Of a DNA stretch of 64,000 bases, positions 8,945-17,338 are shown piece by piece. Source of the DNA: Olsenella sp. Marseille-P4559 (lineage in GTDB: Bacteria; Actinomycetota; Coriobacteriia; Coriobacteriales; Atopobiaceae); contig NZ_LR027574.1 in the NCBI RefSeq assembly GCF_900605015.1, positions 450,479 to 514,478 of the forward strand. Reading direction: 5' to 3'. The position numbers were made by a program, and so were the translations under genes. The notes beneath the pieces were generated by a model. That model searched no databases and was not told the origin of the DNA. It saw only the letters and a list, made by a program, of their open reading frames with translations. Every line of letters starts with the position of its first letter. Within the stretch, counting starts at the first letter, position 1.

Positions 8945-9481
8945 CTACTTGACGGGGATGAGCGTGTAGACCTCCTCGTTGGGATAGTCCTTGGCGATAA
9001 CGTCGCGCGGATTCAGGAATGTGAGCTCGAGGATGAAGGAGAAGCCCCCGATGCGAGCGCCGGACTGCTCGACGAGCTTTGCCGCGGCAGCGGCCGTGCC
9101 ACCCGTAGCCACTAGGTCGTCCACGATGAGCACCACATCATCCGCAGTGAGGGCATCCTTGTGAATCTGCAGCTCGTCGGTACCGTATTCGAGCGAGTAG
9201 GACTGGGAGTAGACCTCACGGGGGAGCTTGCCGGGCTTGCGGGCAGGAACGAAGCCCGCACCAAGCTTGTAGGCAACCGGTGCGCCCACGAGGAAGCCAC
9301 GGGCCTCAGCGCCAACGACCTTCGTGATGCCGCGGCCAAGGAAATGGTCGGCGATATCGTCAACGAGATGCACGAGGCCGTCGGGATCGGCGAAGAGCGG
9401 GGTGATGTCCTTGAAGGTGACCCCCTTCTCCGGATAGTCGGGGATGCTCATGATGCGGCTCTCGTAGTCGAAATCAGACAC
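8945..9481 (-). CDS. apt: Adenine phosphoribosyltransferase
   Basis: A 178-residue cytoplasmic purine-salvage enzyme that converts adenine and PRPP to AMP. It starts with SRIMSIPDYPEKGVTFKDIT, the standard N-terminal segment, and carries the PRPP-binding motif VLIVDDLVATGGTA near residue 120. EARGFLVGAPVAYKLG is the adenine-binding neighbourhood. Length and end (LIPVK) are normal. It follows the MerR gene after a terminator-like hairpin. Confidence 0.96.
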   Translation of the reverse strand: MSDFDYESRIMSIPDYPEKGVTFKDITPLFADPDGLVHLVDDIADHFLGRGITKVVGAEARGFLVGAPVAYKLGAGFVPARKPGKLPREVYSQSYSLEYGTDELQIHKDALTADDVVLIVDDLVATGGTAAAAAKLVEQSGARIGGFSFILELTFLNPRDVIAKDYPNEEVYTLIPVK

Positions 9482-9524
9482 GTGCGGTTCCTTTCCCTAT
9501 TGCTGGTATGCGTGCTGCGATAAA

Positions 9525-9540
9525 CCCTGCTATTGCAGGG
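9525..9540 (-). terminator. Terminator after the MerR gene
   Basis: On the - strand CCCTGC-AATA-GCAGGG is followed by TTTAT, immediately after the MerR-type gene stop. Confidence 0.6.
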
Positions 9541-9545
9541 GCGCC

Positions 9546-10280
9546 TTATGAGCCTTCCATGCCCTTGAACGACTGGTGCACAAGACGGCGGATGAGCTCG
9601 TTTCGCACGGCGTCGGTAAGTCCGAGCATACGTGAGAAGGCCTGCTCAAAGCGCTCCCGAGCCTCGTCTGTAACCTCGACCTCGACGCCGCCGCCCCTCT
9701 TTGCATAGACAACAAGCGCCTGTTCGAACATGGCAGACTCGCGGTTGGCCGAGTTCACGTACTGGCGCAGGTTCTTGGGTCCGATCCCATAGTGGCGAAG
9801 CTCATCACAGGTGCGGATGAGCCCGATGTCATGCCCGTCCACAAGGTCGCGCCCATGGGGAGAGCGCTTAAGCGTGATGACGCCTGCCTCAGAGAGCTGG
9901 CGCACAAAGCTTACCGAGACGCCCGCGACCTCAGGCATTCGATCGATGGGGTGGAGCCTCTCAACGGCCTCGCCATTCACCGGACACATGAGTGACGCCT
10001 CGACCGCGGAATCAGCAGCATGAGGCTCCCCTGCGTCCTCCCGCTCAAGCTCGTCCCTTATGACGGAGAGCGGGAGAAACCTGTTCTTCTGCAGGTAGAG
10101 GATGGTCTCGAGCCGCTTTATGTCACGCTGCGAATAAAGGCGATACCCGCCCGGCGTGCGGGATGGGTTGAGAAGCCCCTCGTCCTCGAGGTAGCGGACC
10201 TTCGATATGGTGAGGTCGGGATAGAGGCTCTGGAGCCGCTTTACGACCTTGCCGATTGTGAGGTATCCGGCGTCAGGCAT
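9546..10280 (-). CDS. MerR-family regulator, FtsR-like
   Basis: A 244-residue protein with an N-terminal winged-helix MerR domain (YLTIGKVVKRLQSLYPDLTI, SKVRYLEDEGLL, GYRLYSQRDIKRLE) and a second, unusual domain rather than a drug-binding one. Its size and place directly after an FHA gene match mycobacterial Rv1828 and corynebacterial FtsR, which lie beside garA/odhI and regulate ftsZ. Function as FtsR is inferred from order and architecture. It starts 3 nt after the FHA gene stop, so the two are probably cotranscribed. Confidence 0.8.
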   Translation of the reverse strand: MPDAGYLTIGKVVKRLQSLYPDLTISKVRYLEDEGLLNPSRTPGGYRLYSQRDIKRLETILYLQKNRFLPLSVIRDELEREDAGEPHAADSAVEASLMCPVNGEAVERLHPIDRMPEVAGVSVSFVRQLSEAGVITLKRSPHGRDLVDGHDIGLIRTCDELRHYGIGPKNLRQYVNSANRESAMFEQALVVYAKRGGGVEVEVTDEARERFEQAFSRMLGLTDAVRNELIRRLVHQSFKGMEGS

Positions 10281-10283
10281 GGC

Positions 10284-10718
10284 CTAGCCCTCGGCGTCGA
10301 TCCTGCGCGGACGAGCGTTGGTATGGAATACCATGCGGAACGTGCCAATCTGGATGGTAGAGCCATCCTTGAGCGACGCCTTGCTCACGATGGCACCGTC
10401 GACCCACGTCCCGTTGAGAGAACCAAGGTCCTCGACCGTGGCCCTCCCCTGCGGGCATGCCGAAAGATCCATCTTTGCATGATGGCGCGAGACGGTCATG
10501 TCGTTAAGAAAGACACTGTTGCGCGGGTCGCGGCCCAAGGTGATGATGGGCGTGTCAAGCTCGAACGTCTCGCCAATCTGGGGGCCCTTGACGATGGTCA
10601 GCGTGGGATGCGCAGGCTTCTGCTCGGCCATGAGGTCGGGGACGGTTGCGTCTGCGGAGGGCATGCGAAAGATCTCCGTTGCCCCCATATCGGTGGCGTG
10701 GTTGTTGGTGGGCTGCAT
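10284..10718 (-). CDS. FHA-domain protein, GarA/OdhI-like
   Basis: A 144-residue protein with a C-terminal FHA phosphothreonine-binding domain (about residues 55-135; ITLGRDPRNSVFLND, VSRHHAKMD and GSLNGTWVDG are the core). The N-terminus carries GATEIFRM around Thr14, which resembles the TTSVFR motif of GarA. In GarA/OdhI, phosphorylation of that motif lets the protein fold onto its own FHA domain and release 2-oxoglutarate dehydrogenase or glutamate enzymes. The regulatory role here is inferred; a PknB-type kinase is not in this window. ATG 10718 follows GGGGAGATTTG. Confidence 0.85.
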   Translation of the reverse strand: MQPTNNHATDMGATEIFRMPSADATVPDLMAEQKPAHPTLTIVKGPQIGETFELDTPIITLGRDPRNSVFLNDMTVSRHHAKMDLSACPQGRATVEDLGSLNGTWVDGAIVSKASLKDGSTIQIGTFRMVFHTNARPRRIDAEG

Positions 10719-10760
10719 CAAATCTCCCCTCGAATGAGCTTTACGATTCCATGATACCGC

Positions 10761-11138
10761 TTACCTGCAGGCCACGCAGTCCATCTCGACAAGTGCTCCC
10801 AAAGGAAGCGCGGATACCGCAACGACGGAGCGTGAAGGCGCAGGCTGTGTGAAGCGCTCGGCAAAGACCCTGTCCATGGCGTCGAAGTCTTCCATGCGTG
10901 TCAGGTAGACAGTGGTCTGGGCCACATCGGAAAGCGAGCAGCCCACCTCCGCGAGGATGGCCTCGATGATGTCGATGACGCGTGACGTCTGGGTGGCCAC
11001 GCTTTGCCCCACGACCGTCTGGCCGTCTGGTGCCACGGGAAGCTGTCCCGAGGTATACACAAAGCGCCCCGCAGTCGTACCTTGGGAGCAGGAGCCATAG
11101 GCATCCGGTGCCTGGGCGGCGTTGATTGCGTATTTCAT
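10761..11138 (-). CDS. RidA family (YjgF/YER057c) enamine/imine deaminase
   Basis: A 125-residue RidA-type protein. These trimers hydrolyse reactive 2-aminoacrylate and related enamines made by PLP enzymes. It has the N-terminal APDAYGSCSQGTTAGRFVYTSGQ segment (with one atypical stretch), the TVYLTRMEDFDAMDRVFAE signature region with the conserved Arg, and the end RSVVAVSALPLGALVEMDCVA. ATG 11138 overlaps the stop of the upstream GcvT-like gene (ATGA), which supports this start over a GTG 12 bases upstream. Confidence 0.92.
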   Translation of the reverse strand: MKYAINAAQAPDAYGSCSQGTTAGRFVYTSGQLPVAPDGQTVVGQSVATQTSRVIDIIEAILAEVGCSLSDVAQTTVYLTRMEDFDAMDRVFAERFTQPAPSRSVVAVSALPLGALVEMDCVACR

Positions 11139-12037
11139 ATTCTCCCCCACTCTTCGCGAATGCCGCGTGCGCCAACAAAGTCGTTCCCCGGGCGAAGGAG
11201 TCCCCAGTTGCGCAGGTTCTGCTCGCCGATCTCGACAACGTCGCTCGACTCAAGCGGCCTTGTCCAGGGGCGCCTCGACCACGCTTCCAGCACGGCGTTA
11301 CGCCCTACGGGCATAACCCACTCGAACGAGAGAAGGCTGCGCCACACAACACGGACGGCGCCCTGGTGAACGAGAAGCACATAGGAGGTGACACCGGCAC
11401 CATCAAGCGGAAGCCCCATCGCAAGTGCCGGGATGTGCCCATCGAGCGAGACGCTCCCCACCGAACCGCGCGCGGGCAGCGAGCGAGCGGCATGAGGCAG
11501 GTAGTCTGCGAGAAGCTCGTTTGCCCGCTCGCCCATGACGAGAAGCGGTACGAGCATGCCGCTTGCCTCTTCGAGCGTCGTGCCCTCATAGGGCGCGTTG
11601 CCGTTGCTGCTTATCTGCGAGAGAAACGTAAGCCACCCGGCAACGACCGGACCCCTGTGCGTTGGGTCGAGAAGCACGTATTCGTGCCTGCCGGTACGGG
11701 CCACAAGTGGCACCGAGGTTATGGTTCCGTCACCGGTAAGCGCAGGCTCGAAGGCGCATTGCCCTACGCTGAGCTTGCGTGCGCAGAAGGCCGCCTCGCA
11801 GAGCTCCTGGGGGTGCATGCCAGAGATGAAGCGGTAGGTTGCGCCGGTGAGGTCTGCAACAGCGGCACCCCCGAGCGCCTTCGGGAGCGGCTGCTCACCG
11901 GGGTACGAGACGGGATAGGCAAGGCCCGTGTCCTCCGCGCGCCCAAAGCCTGCACCCAAGAGAAGATGCTCCTGGTAGAGTGCGCCTCTCACCGTCTTGG
12001 GAGAAGGCCCTCTCCCCTCTTCCTGCTCGTCTGCCAT
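11135..12037 (-). CDS. GcvT/YgfZ-like (aminomethyltransferase-fold) protein
   Basis: A 300-residue protein resembling glycine-cleavage T protein at low level. ALYQEHLLLGAGF corresponds to the family N-terminus, AAVADLTGATYRFISGMHP to the first beta-alpha region, and SVGQCAFEPALTGDGTITS to the GQARYT-like region. Several residues usual in true GcvT are not recognisable, and no gcvH or gcvP is nearby. It may instead be a folate-binding homologue. ATG 12037 follows AAGGGAGTTCTC. It overlaps the RidA gene, so the two are coexpressed. Confidence 0.6.
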   Translation of the reverse strand: MADEQEEGRGPSPKTVRGALYQEHLLLGAGFGRAEDTGLAYPVSYPGEQPLPKALGGAAVADLTGATYRFISGMHPQELCEAAFCARKLSVGQCAFEPALTGDGTITSVPLVARTGRHEYVLLDPTHRGPVVAGWLTFLSQISSNGNAPYEGTTLEEASGMLVPLLVMGERANELLADYLPHAARSLPARGSVGSVSLDGHIPALAMGLPLDGAGVTSYVLLVHQGAVRVVWRSLLSFEWVMPVGRNAVLEAWSRRPWTRPLESSDVVEIGEQNLRNWGLLRPGNDFVGARGIREEWGRI

Positions 12038-12086
12038 GAGAACTCCCTTTTTGAAGCTGGCGGGACCAGGCCCCGAGTGACCTCTG

Positions 12087-13229
12087 CTATGCGGCATACC
12101 CATAGAGGGGCAGCGTGAACACGTTAACACGGGGAATGTCGTCTAGCGTGGCGTGAGCCGTGTAATGGACGCTCCCTGCCAGCCTTCCGCCCTGCGTCCA
12201 TACGGACGAGCCAACCGGCTGGCCATCGTCGACAAGCAGATCTCTCCGGAGCATCGTCGTGCTATAGGAGAGGTCCCCGCCATCGGGCCAGACAACCGCG
12301 CCCTCGTCATCTGTGGGAGTAACGACGCAGGACACGGCAAAGTTGTATGCATACGGTCGCACACCCACAACCCATGACCTCTTTGCCACGGAGCGCATCT
12401 CATAGTTCTCGTATGCCCAGTCGAGAAGCGACACGGTGTCGGTGAAGCGGCCCAAGCTTGTCTGCGCGCCCAAAACGCAGGTGAAGAGTTCCACGCCATC
12501 TCGCTGGCATGCGCCCAGGAAGGCGGCGCTTCCCTCGACATAGCCGGTTTTGATGCCACGAATCCCCTTGTAGGTTCCCAAGAGCTCGTCAGTCGAGTAG
12601 AACGTCTTCTGTGTGCCGCCAATGCTTACGGTGACGGAGCGCGTGTGCACCGTGGCGGCGACGAACGGGTACTCGGAGAGTGCCACCCTGCCCATGAGGG
12701 CAAGGTCAGAGACGGTGGAGTAGTGTCCGCTCTCATCAAGGCCGTGGGGGTTCTCAAAATGGGTGCTCGTCATCCCCAGCTCTTGGGCCTTCTCGTTCAT
12801 GAGCTCAACGAAGGCCTCCTCGGAGCCTGCGACGTTCATTGCGACGTTCACTGCGGCGTCGTTGGCAGAGTAGACAAGCATCACGCGGAGAAGCTCGCGC
12901 AAGGTGGGTGTGTCGCTCTCAGTGAAGCCAGCCGTCTGCGAGTCTGGCCCCAAATCAGTCGCATAGATCCGACAGGGGGTGTCGAGGTCCATCCCAGCGT
13001 CGAGGGCCACCATCGCGGTCATTACCTTGGTTATCGACGCCATGGGCATCTGGGTGTCAGCGTTTTTCGAGTAGAGGACGTTGCCTGCGGAGTCCTCGAC
13101 AATCGCGCATTGGGCCTCGCTTAGGGCGGGCTCCCCGAGCGAGTCTGCGGCGAGGGCTACATGGGGAAGCAGGAGGAGAAGCGCGCAGGCGATAAGCGCT
13201 GCACCAAGGTGGTTCTTGCGGACAGGCAT
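12087..13229 (-). CDS. D-alanyl-D-alanine carboxypeptidase (class C low-MW PBP, DacA-like)
   Basis: A 380-residue exported serine peptidase that trims the terminal D-Ala from peptidoglycan stems. It has a signal peptide (cleavage probably after LPHVALA, about residue 27) and the three catalytic motifs: SITK (Ser65-Lys68), SAN in VYSANDAAVN, and KTG in GIKTGYVEG. A C-terminal beta domain follows, but I see no obvious amphipathic anchor helix. The start overlaps the pgsA stop (TGATG), indicating coupling with phospholipid synthesis. Confidence 0.92.
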   Translation of the reverse strand: MPVRKNHLGAALIACALLLLLPHVALAADSLGEPALSEAQCAIVEDSAGNVLYSKNADTQMPMASITKVMTAMVALDAGMDLDTPCRIYATDLGPDSQTAGFTESDTPTLRELLRVMLVYSANDAAVNVAMNVAGSEEAFVELMNEKAQELGMTSTHFENPHGLDESGHYSTVSDLALMGRVALSEYPFVAATVHTRSVTVSIGGTQKTFYSTDELLGTYKGIRGIKTGYVEGSAAFLGACQRDGVELFTCVLGAQTSLGRFTDTVSLLDWAYENYEMRSVAKRSWVVGVRPYAYNFAVSCVVTPTDDEGAVVWPDGGDLSYSTTMLRRDLLVDDGQPVGSSVWTQGGRLAGSVHYTAHATLDDIPRVNVFTLPLYGYAA

Positions 13230-13960
13230 CACCGGTCCCCCCTTCGCTCCCCAAGTGCCTCTCGGCGAATTTGCACGCCTTCGCAGGTGTAGATGACGGC
13301 GGTGGCCACCGAGCAGACGAGCCCCGCGTAGACGAAGAAGATGCCCAAGGTGGCAGGCTCGGCGTTGAGGCCAGGGAGCCATGAGACATCGCAGAGGCCA
13401 AGGCCACGTACGACGGGAGCTCCCAGGAGCAGGTCGCAGAAGCCAAGCATGAGAAGTGCCGTTGCGACCTTGCCGATGTAGACCACGTCCACAGGTCGCC
13501 GGCGGTATCTCTGAAGAATGAATGCTCCCACGGCAAGGTAGCAGTCACGGCCAATCACGAGCACCGCCACCCAGATGGGGAGCTCGCCGGTGAGAACAAT
13601 GGCCAGCACGCCTGTGAAGAGCAGGACGCGGTCCATGATGGGGTCCATGACCTTGCCCAGCCAGCTGACGGTTTGGGTGCGTCGGGCAACCTGGCCGTCA
13701 AGGAAGTCTGTCACTGCGGCGATGGCATAGAAGCAGAGCGCGAGCACGCGGTTGGTGCCCTGCACAAAGAGCACGAGGAAGGCAATCGTGAGCGCGAGGC
13801 GGCATGCCGTAATGAGGTTGGCAACGGTGAGCACCTCGAAAGAGGGGTTGTCCGGAGTTCCTACCGGTGCGGTCGTGGTGCCCTTGCGCTGCGCAGCCTC
13901 CGCGTCCGAGTCGGTCACGGTCCTGATCTGGGAACCCAGGTTCTCAAGTTTTCTTGACAC
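13229..13960 (-). CDS. pgsA: CDP-diacylglycerol--glycerol-3-phosphate 3-phosphatidyltransferase
   Basis: A 243-residue integral membrane enzyme of the CDP-alcohol phosphatidyltransferase family, making phosphatidylglycerol phosphate. The catalytic signature is complete in DFLDGQVARR followed by WLGKVMDPIMD. About 60 hydrophilic residues precede the first membrane segment, longer than usual for PgsA. The GTG at 13960 is chosen because AAGGACAGGACT precedes it. A related head-group enzyme, such as cardiolipin synthase of this family, cannot be excluded. Confidence 0.82.
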   Translation of the reverse strand: MSRKLENLGSQIRTVTDSDAEAAQRKGTTTAPVGTPDNPSFEVLTVANLITACRLALTIAFLVLFVQGTNRVLALCFYAIAAVTDFLDGQVARRTQTVSWLGKVMDPIMDRVLLFTGVLAIVLTGELPIWVAVLVIGRDCYLAVGAFILQRYRRRPVDVVYIGKVATALLMLGFCDLLLGAPVVRGLGLCDVSWLPGLNAEPATLGIFFVYAGLVCSVATAVIYTCEGVQIRREALGERRGDR

Positions 13961-14114
13961 AGTCCTGTCCTTCTGGCGCTCGTCCGACCCGGCTATCCAC
14001 CCTATTGCGAATGCCCGAAGCCCCATACTACCCCAACTTTGGCCGGATGCCGCCCCCTCGACACCGACCCCAAAACCTGACCAAGGCCTGATGCGCACTG
14101 GGCGGCTCCCCTCC

Positions 14115-15506
14115 CTAGAGGATGGTCCTCTCGAGAAGGCGTACCAGCACACGGATTCCCTGTGCGTATGTTTGGCGAGAAATGCGCTCGTTTACTCCGT
14201 GGACGCCGGTCGCCTCCTCCGGAGTTGGCCTAAAGGGGATGACGCGCAGTATGGAGTCGCAGATGCGCTCGTAGCGTATGGCGTCGGTGCCGCCGCAGAC
14301 AAACGAGGGCACCACCTCGACGCCACCATAGAAGTGCTCTAGGGCCTCAGCAACCTCGGCGTAGCCAGCCCCCTCCGTCGAATCTATCCTCCCCGCGGGC
14401 GTGGCGTGGGCGACGTGCACGGTGATGCCTGTGCCGAGAAGCGCATGCTCCGCCCAAGCCAGCACGTCGCCTGCCGTGGTTCCTGGCAGCAGGCGAAAGT
14501 TGACAGTCGCGCTTACGTCACCCGGCATCACGTTGGGGGTGGCCGAGCCTCCTTCGAGCATGTCGACGGCCATCGTGGTGGCTACAAATGGATAGAGCTC
14601 CCGTCGCCCTGCAGCGAGGCAGGCGATCTTCTCGGCGTTGGCGTCTACGTCTTTGACAAGGGTGCGGAGGGGCTCTTCGGCAATGCGTGGCGCAAGGGTG
14701 CGGAAGGTGTCGCGCACGATGGGTGTGAGCTCTGGTGCAGGGCGCGCCTTCGACAGGCGCGAGATGCCATCGCAGAGGCGTTCGAGCGAGGTCCCCCCAA
14801 AGGGGTTTGAGGAGTGGCCACCCCCTCCCTTGGCCTCAAGACGCAGGTCGAGGTAGCCCTTCTGAGAGATGCAGATGTCCGTGAGGACGCGTCCGGGTGC
14901 ACCCCAGATGGCACCGTCGACCATCGTCGTGGTGCCCTCGTCAAGCAGCCATGCGGCGTGCATGCCGCGCTCTGCAAGGAGGGCCGAGAGCCTCGTGGCC
15001 CCGGCGCTTGCGGTCTCCTCGTCTGCGCCGAACGCAAACACGACGCAACGACGTGGCTTCTCGCCTCGTGCGAGAAGGTACTCGAGCGCCTCGAGCTCCC
15101 CCATGAGCATGTCTTTGATGTCAAGCGTGCCCCTGCCCCAGATATGGGCCTCGTCCATGTCGCCAGAGAATGCGCCATGGAGCCACTCTTCCTCGGTACC
15201 CGGCACCACGGGCACCACATCCTGGTGGGCAAGGAGCAACACGCAGGGAAGCACGGGATCGCTTCCCGGGCAGGTGATGAGAAGGTTCCTTCCCACCTCC
15301 TCGAAAGCCGAGGAGGCCATGATGTGGGGATAGGAAGAGCGGACCAAGGCATGCAAATCATCGAAGGGCGCCTGCTCGGTATTCTCGCCACGATCTATGG
15401 TCTTGCATGAGACGGCTTGCGCAAGCCGCTTGGCCGCACCGGCGTAGTCGAGGTCAGGGTAGTCCCCCTCACATTTGTAATGTGCGTATACATTGATACC
15501 GCTCAT
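14115..15506 (-). CDS. M20-family metallopeptidase (carboxypeptidase/dipeptidase)
   Basis: A 463-residue zinc-dependent hydrolase of the M20 (ArgE/DapE/carboxypeptidase S) family. Metal and catalytic residues are visible: LLLAHQDVVPV (His ligand and Asp), GRGTLDIKD (bridging Asp), GADEETASAG (catalytic Glu and ligand Glu) and a late FVCGGTDAIRYERI segment. The dimerisation domain is in the middle (about 200-330). The closest type is carboxypeptidase S. GGGAGGAGACC precedes ATG 15506. It is monocistronic by position. Confidence 0.88.
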   Translation of the reverse strand: MSGINVYAHYKCEGDYPDLDYAGAAKRLAQAVSCKTIDRGENTEQAPFDDLHALVRSSYPHIMASSAFEEVGRNLLITCPGSDPVLPCVLLLAHQDVVPVVPGTEEEWLHGAFSGDMDEAHIWGRGTLDIKDMLMGELEALEYLLARGEKPRRCVVFAFGADEETASAGATRLSALLAERGMHAAWLLDEGTTTMVDGAIWGAPGRVLTDICISQKGYLDLRLEAKGGGGHSSNPFGGTSLERLCDGISRLSKARPAPELTPIVRDTFRTLAPRIAEEPLRTLVKDVDANAEKIACLAAGRRELYPFVATTMAVDMLEGGSATPNVMPGDVSATVNFRLLPGTTAGDVLAWAEHALLGTGITVHVAHATPAGRIDSTEGAGYAEVAEALEHFYGGVEVVPSFVCGGTDAIRYERICDSILRVIPFRPTPEEATGVHGVNERISRQTYAQGIRVLVRLLERTIL

Positions 15507-15674
15507 GGTCTCCTCCCTACCGTCCACGGTTGGGCTCGGTTGTCTTTCCTATGGTAGACGGCGTAATTAGGTCTGTTCACCGAGAAGGCTTGCCTTTCAC
15601 GTTCAGGAAATGATTGTGCAGATAAACTGGTCAATGGGTGCACGGGGTACCCGGTCCCGGATGAAGGAGAAGCC

Positions 15675-16013
15675 ATGGCGGAAGACGAGGAGTACTTCGA
15701 GGACGCCGAGCTCGACTTTGACGAGCTGGAAGGAGACGACTTTGGCCTCGGGGACCAAGGCGGCTGGGCCGACGATGACCCGGAGTCGATTACGCTTGAG
15801 TATGACGACGGAACCTCCGAGAAGTGCGATGTGTTGGGAATCTTCCCATACGACGGCAGAGAGTACATTGCGCTCGCACCTGAGGGCAACCAGGAGTCGC
15901 TCTATCTCTACGGGTACGTTGAGCACGATGATGGCACCAACGACATCGTTCCCATTGACGATGACACTGAGTTTGACGCCGTGGCAGCGGAGTACCAGGA
16001 ACTCATGGAATAG
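15675..16013 (+). CDS. DUF1292 family acidic protein
   Basis: A 112-residue very acidic protein. The C-terminal about 75 residues (ESITLEYDDGTSEKCDVLGI onward, with YIALAPEG and LYLYGYVEHDD) match DUF1292, whose function is unknown. The N-terminal 35 residues are almost entirely Asp, Glu and Gly. AAGGAGAAGCC precedes the ATG. It is divergent from the M20 gene and convergent with serA, and ends before a strong hairpin. Confidence 0.85.
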   Translation: MAEDEEYFEDAELDFDELEGDDFGLGDQGGWADDDPESITLEYDDGTSEKCDVLGIFPYDGREYIALAPEGNQESLYLYGYVEHDDGTNDIVPIDDDTEFDAVAAEYQELME

Positions 16014-16057
16014 CCTGCTGCGGCGGTGCCCAATCGCCACCTGCTGCTCACGAAAAC

Positions 16058-16087
16058 CGCCCCGCCCGGACGCGTCCGGGCGGGGCG
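16058..16087. terminator. Bidirectional terminator between DUF1292 and serA
   Basis: CGCCCCGCCCGGACG (16058-16072) and its exact complement CGTCCGGGCGGGGCG (16073-16087) form a 15-bp self-complementary palindrome, so a folded hairpin loses its central bases to the loop. GTTTTCG follows on the - strand side, so it mainly serves serA. Confidence 0.75.
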
Positions 16088-16120
16088 AGCCTTTCGAGAG
16101 GGCACAGATGGTCCTGCCAC

Positions 16121-17290
16121 TCACTGGGCACGGATGACACGGACACGGCGTACGCCTTCGGCCTGCGCAAGGTGGTCGATCACGTCCGCGGGAACCTCGC
16201 CTGCAATATCGATGAGGGTGTAGGCCATGGAGCCGCGACTCTTGTTGGCCATGTTCTCGATGTTGATGCCCGAGTCAGCAAGGTACTGGGAGAACTTGCC
16301 GATCATACCCTGTACGTTCTGGTGGATGAGGGAGAGACGCCCGCCAGACGCGATGGGACCGAGGTCGACAGAGCCAAAGTTCACCGAGTGGGAAACGTTG
16401 CCGTTCTCGATGAAGTCGCGCAGCTCCTCGGCTGCCATCACGGCACAGTTCTCCTCTGCCTCGGTGGTGGAGGCACCAAGGTGCGGCAGAACGATGGCGT
16501 TCCTCATGTCGGCCGAGACAGGATTGGGGAAGTCCGTCACGTAGTGCGCGATGTGGCCCTCTGCGAGGGCGGCCGCCATGGCACGCTCGTCTACGATGGT
16601 GTTGCGGGCAAAGTTGAGCACCACGGCACCTGGCTTCATCTGGGAGATGAGCTCTGCGCTCACCATGTTCTTGGTCGAGTCCATGGCAGGCACATGAATG
16701 GTGATGTAGTCGCAGTCGGCGACAAGGCGGGAGAGGTCACTGGCGTGCTCGATGCGACGGTCGAGGTTCCACGCCGCAGAGACCGAGAGGTACGGGTCAT
16801 AACCTACGGCCTGCATGCCAAAGCGCGTGGCGGTGTTGGCCACGGCGGCACCAATGGCTCCGAGGCCGATGACGCCGAGGCGCTTTCCGGCAAGCTCATG
16901 GCCGGCAAACTGCTTCTTTGCCTTCTCGGCGTGCTTTGCGAGATCGGGGTCATCGGTGTTGGTACGCACCCACTCGATGCCGCCGACAATGTCGCGACTG
17001 GCCAGCAGCAGGCCAGCAAAGACAAGCTCCTTCACCGCGTTGGCGTTGGCACCAGGCGTATTGAAGACCACAATGCCCTCGTCTGCGCAGCGGTCGCACG
17101 GGATGTTGTTCACGCCGGCTCCGGCGCGCGCGATGGCGATCAGGCCCTTCGGGAACTGAGTCTCGTGGAGGCTTGCGCTTCTCACCATGATGGCGTCTGC
17201 GGCCTCTAGGGTGTCAGTGAGCTCATAGTTGGCGCCAAGGCGGTTGGTGCCCGCCTTGGCGATGTTGTTCATGCAGTGCACCTTGTACAT
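16121..17290 (-). CDS. serA: D-3-phosphoglycerate dehydrogenase
   Basis: A 389-residue NAD-dependent dehydrogenase for the first step of serine synthesis. It has the NAD-binding GVIGLGAIGAAVANTA, a C-terminal ACT domain (about 320-389, LIHQNVQGMIGKFSQYLADS) for serine feedback, and the catalytic His region VLPHLGASTTEAEENCA. This is the short form without the intervening domain. It shares strand with serC 48 bp upstream, forming a serC-serA pair. The ATG at 17290 has CGGAG 9 bases upstream. Confidence 0.94.
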   Translation of the reverse strand: MYKVHCMNNIAKAGTNRLGANYELTDTLEAADAIMVRSASLHETQFPKGLIAIARAGAGVNNIPCDRCADEGIVVFNTPGANANAVKELVFAGLLLASRDIVGGIEWVRTNTDDPDLAKHAEKAKKQFAGHELAGKRLGVIGLGAIGAAVANTATRFGMQAVGYDPYLSVSAAWNLDRRIEHASDLSRLVADCDYITIHVPAMDSTKNMVSAELISQMKPGAVVLNFARNTIVDERAMAAALAEGHIAHYVTDFPNPVSADMRNAIVLPHLGASTTEAEENCAVMAAEELRDFIENGNVSHSVNFGSVDLGPIASGGRLSLIHQNVQGMIGKFSQYLADSGINIENMANKSRGSMAYTLIDIAGEVPADVIDHLAQAEGVRRVRVIRAQ

Positions 17291-17338
17291 GGAAGCGGCT
17301 CCGTTTCGTGACGTGACGAGCATGATGCCGGGGTATGG

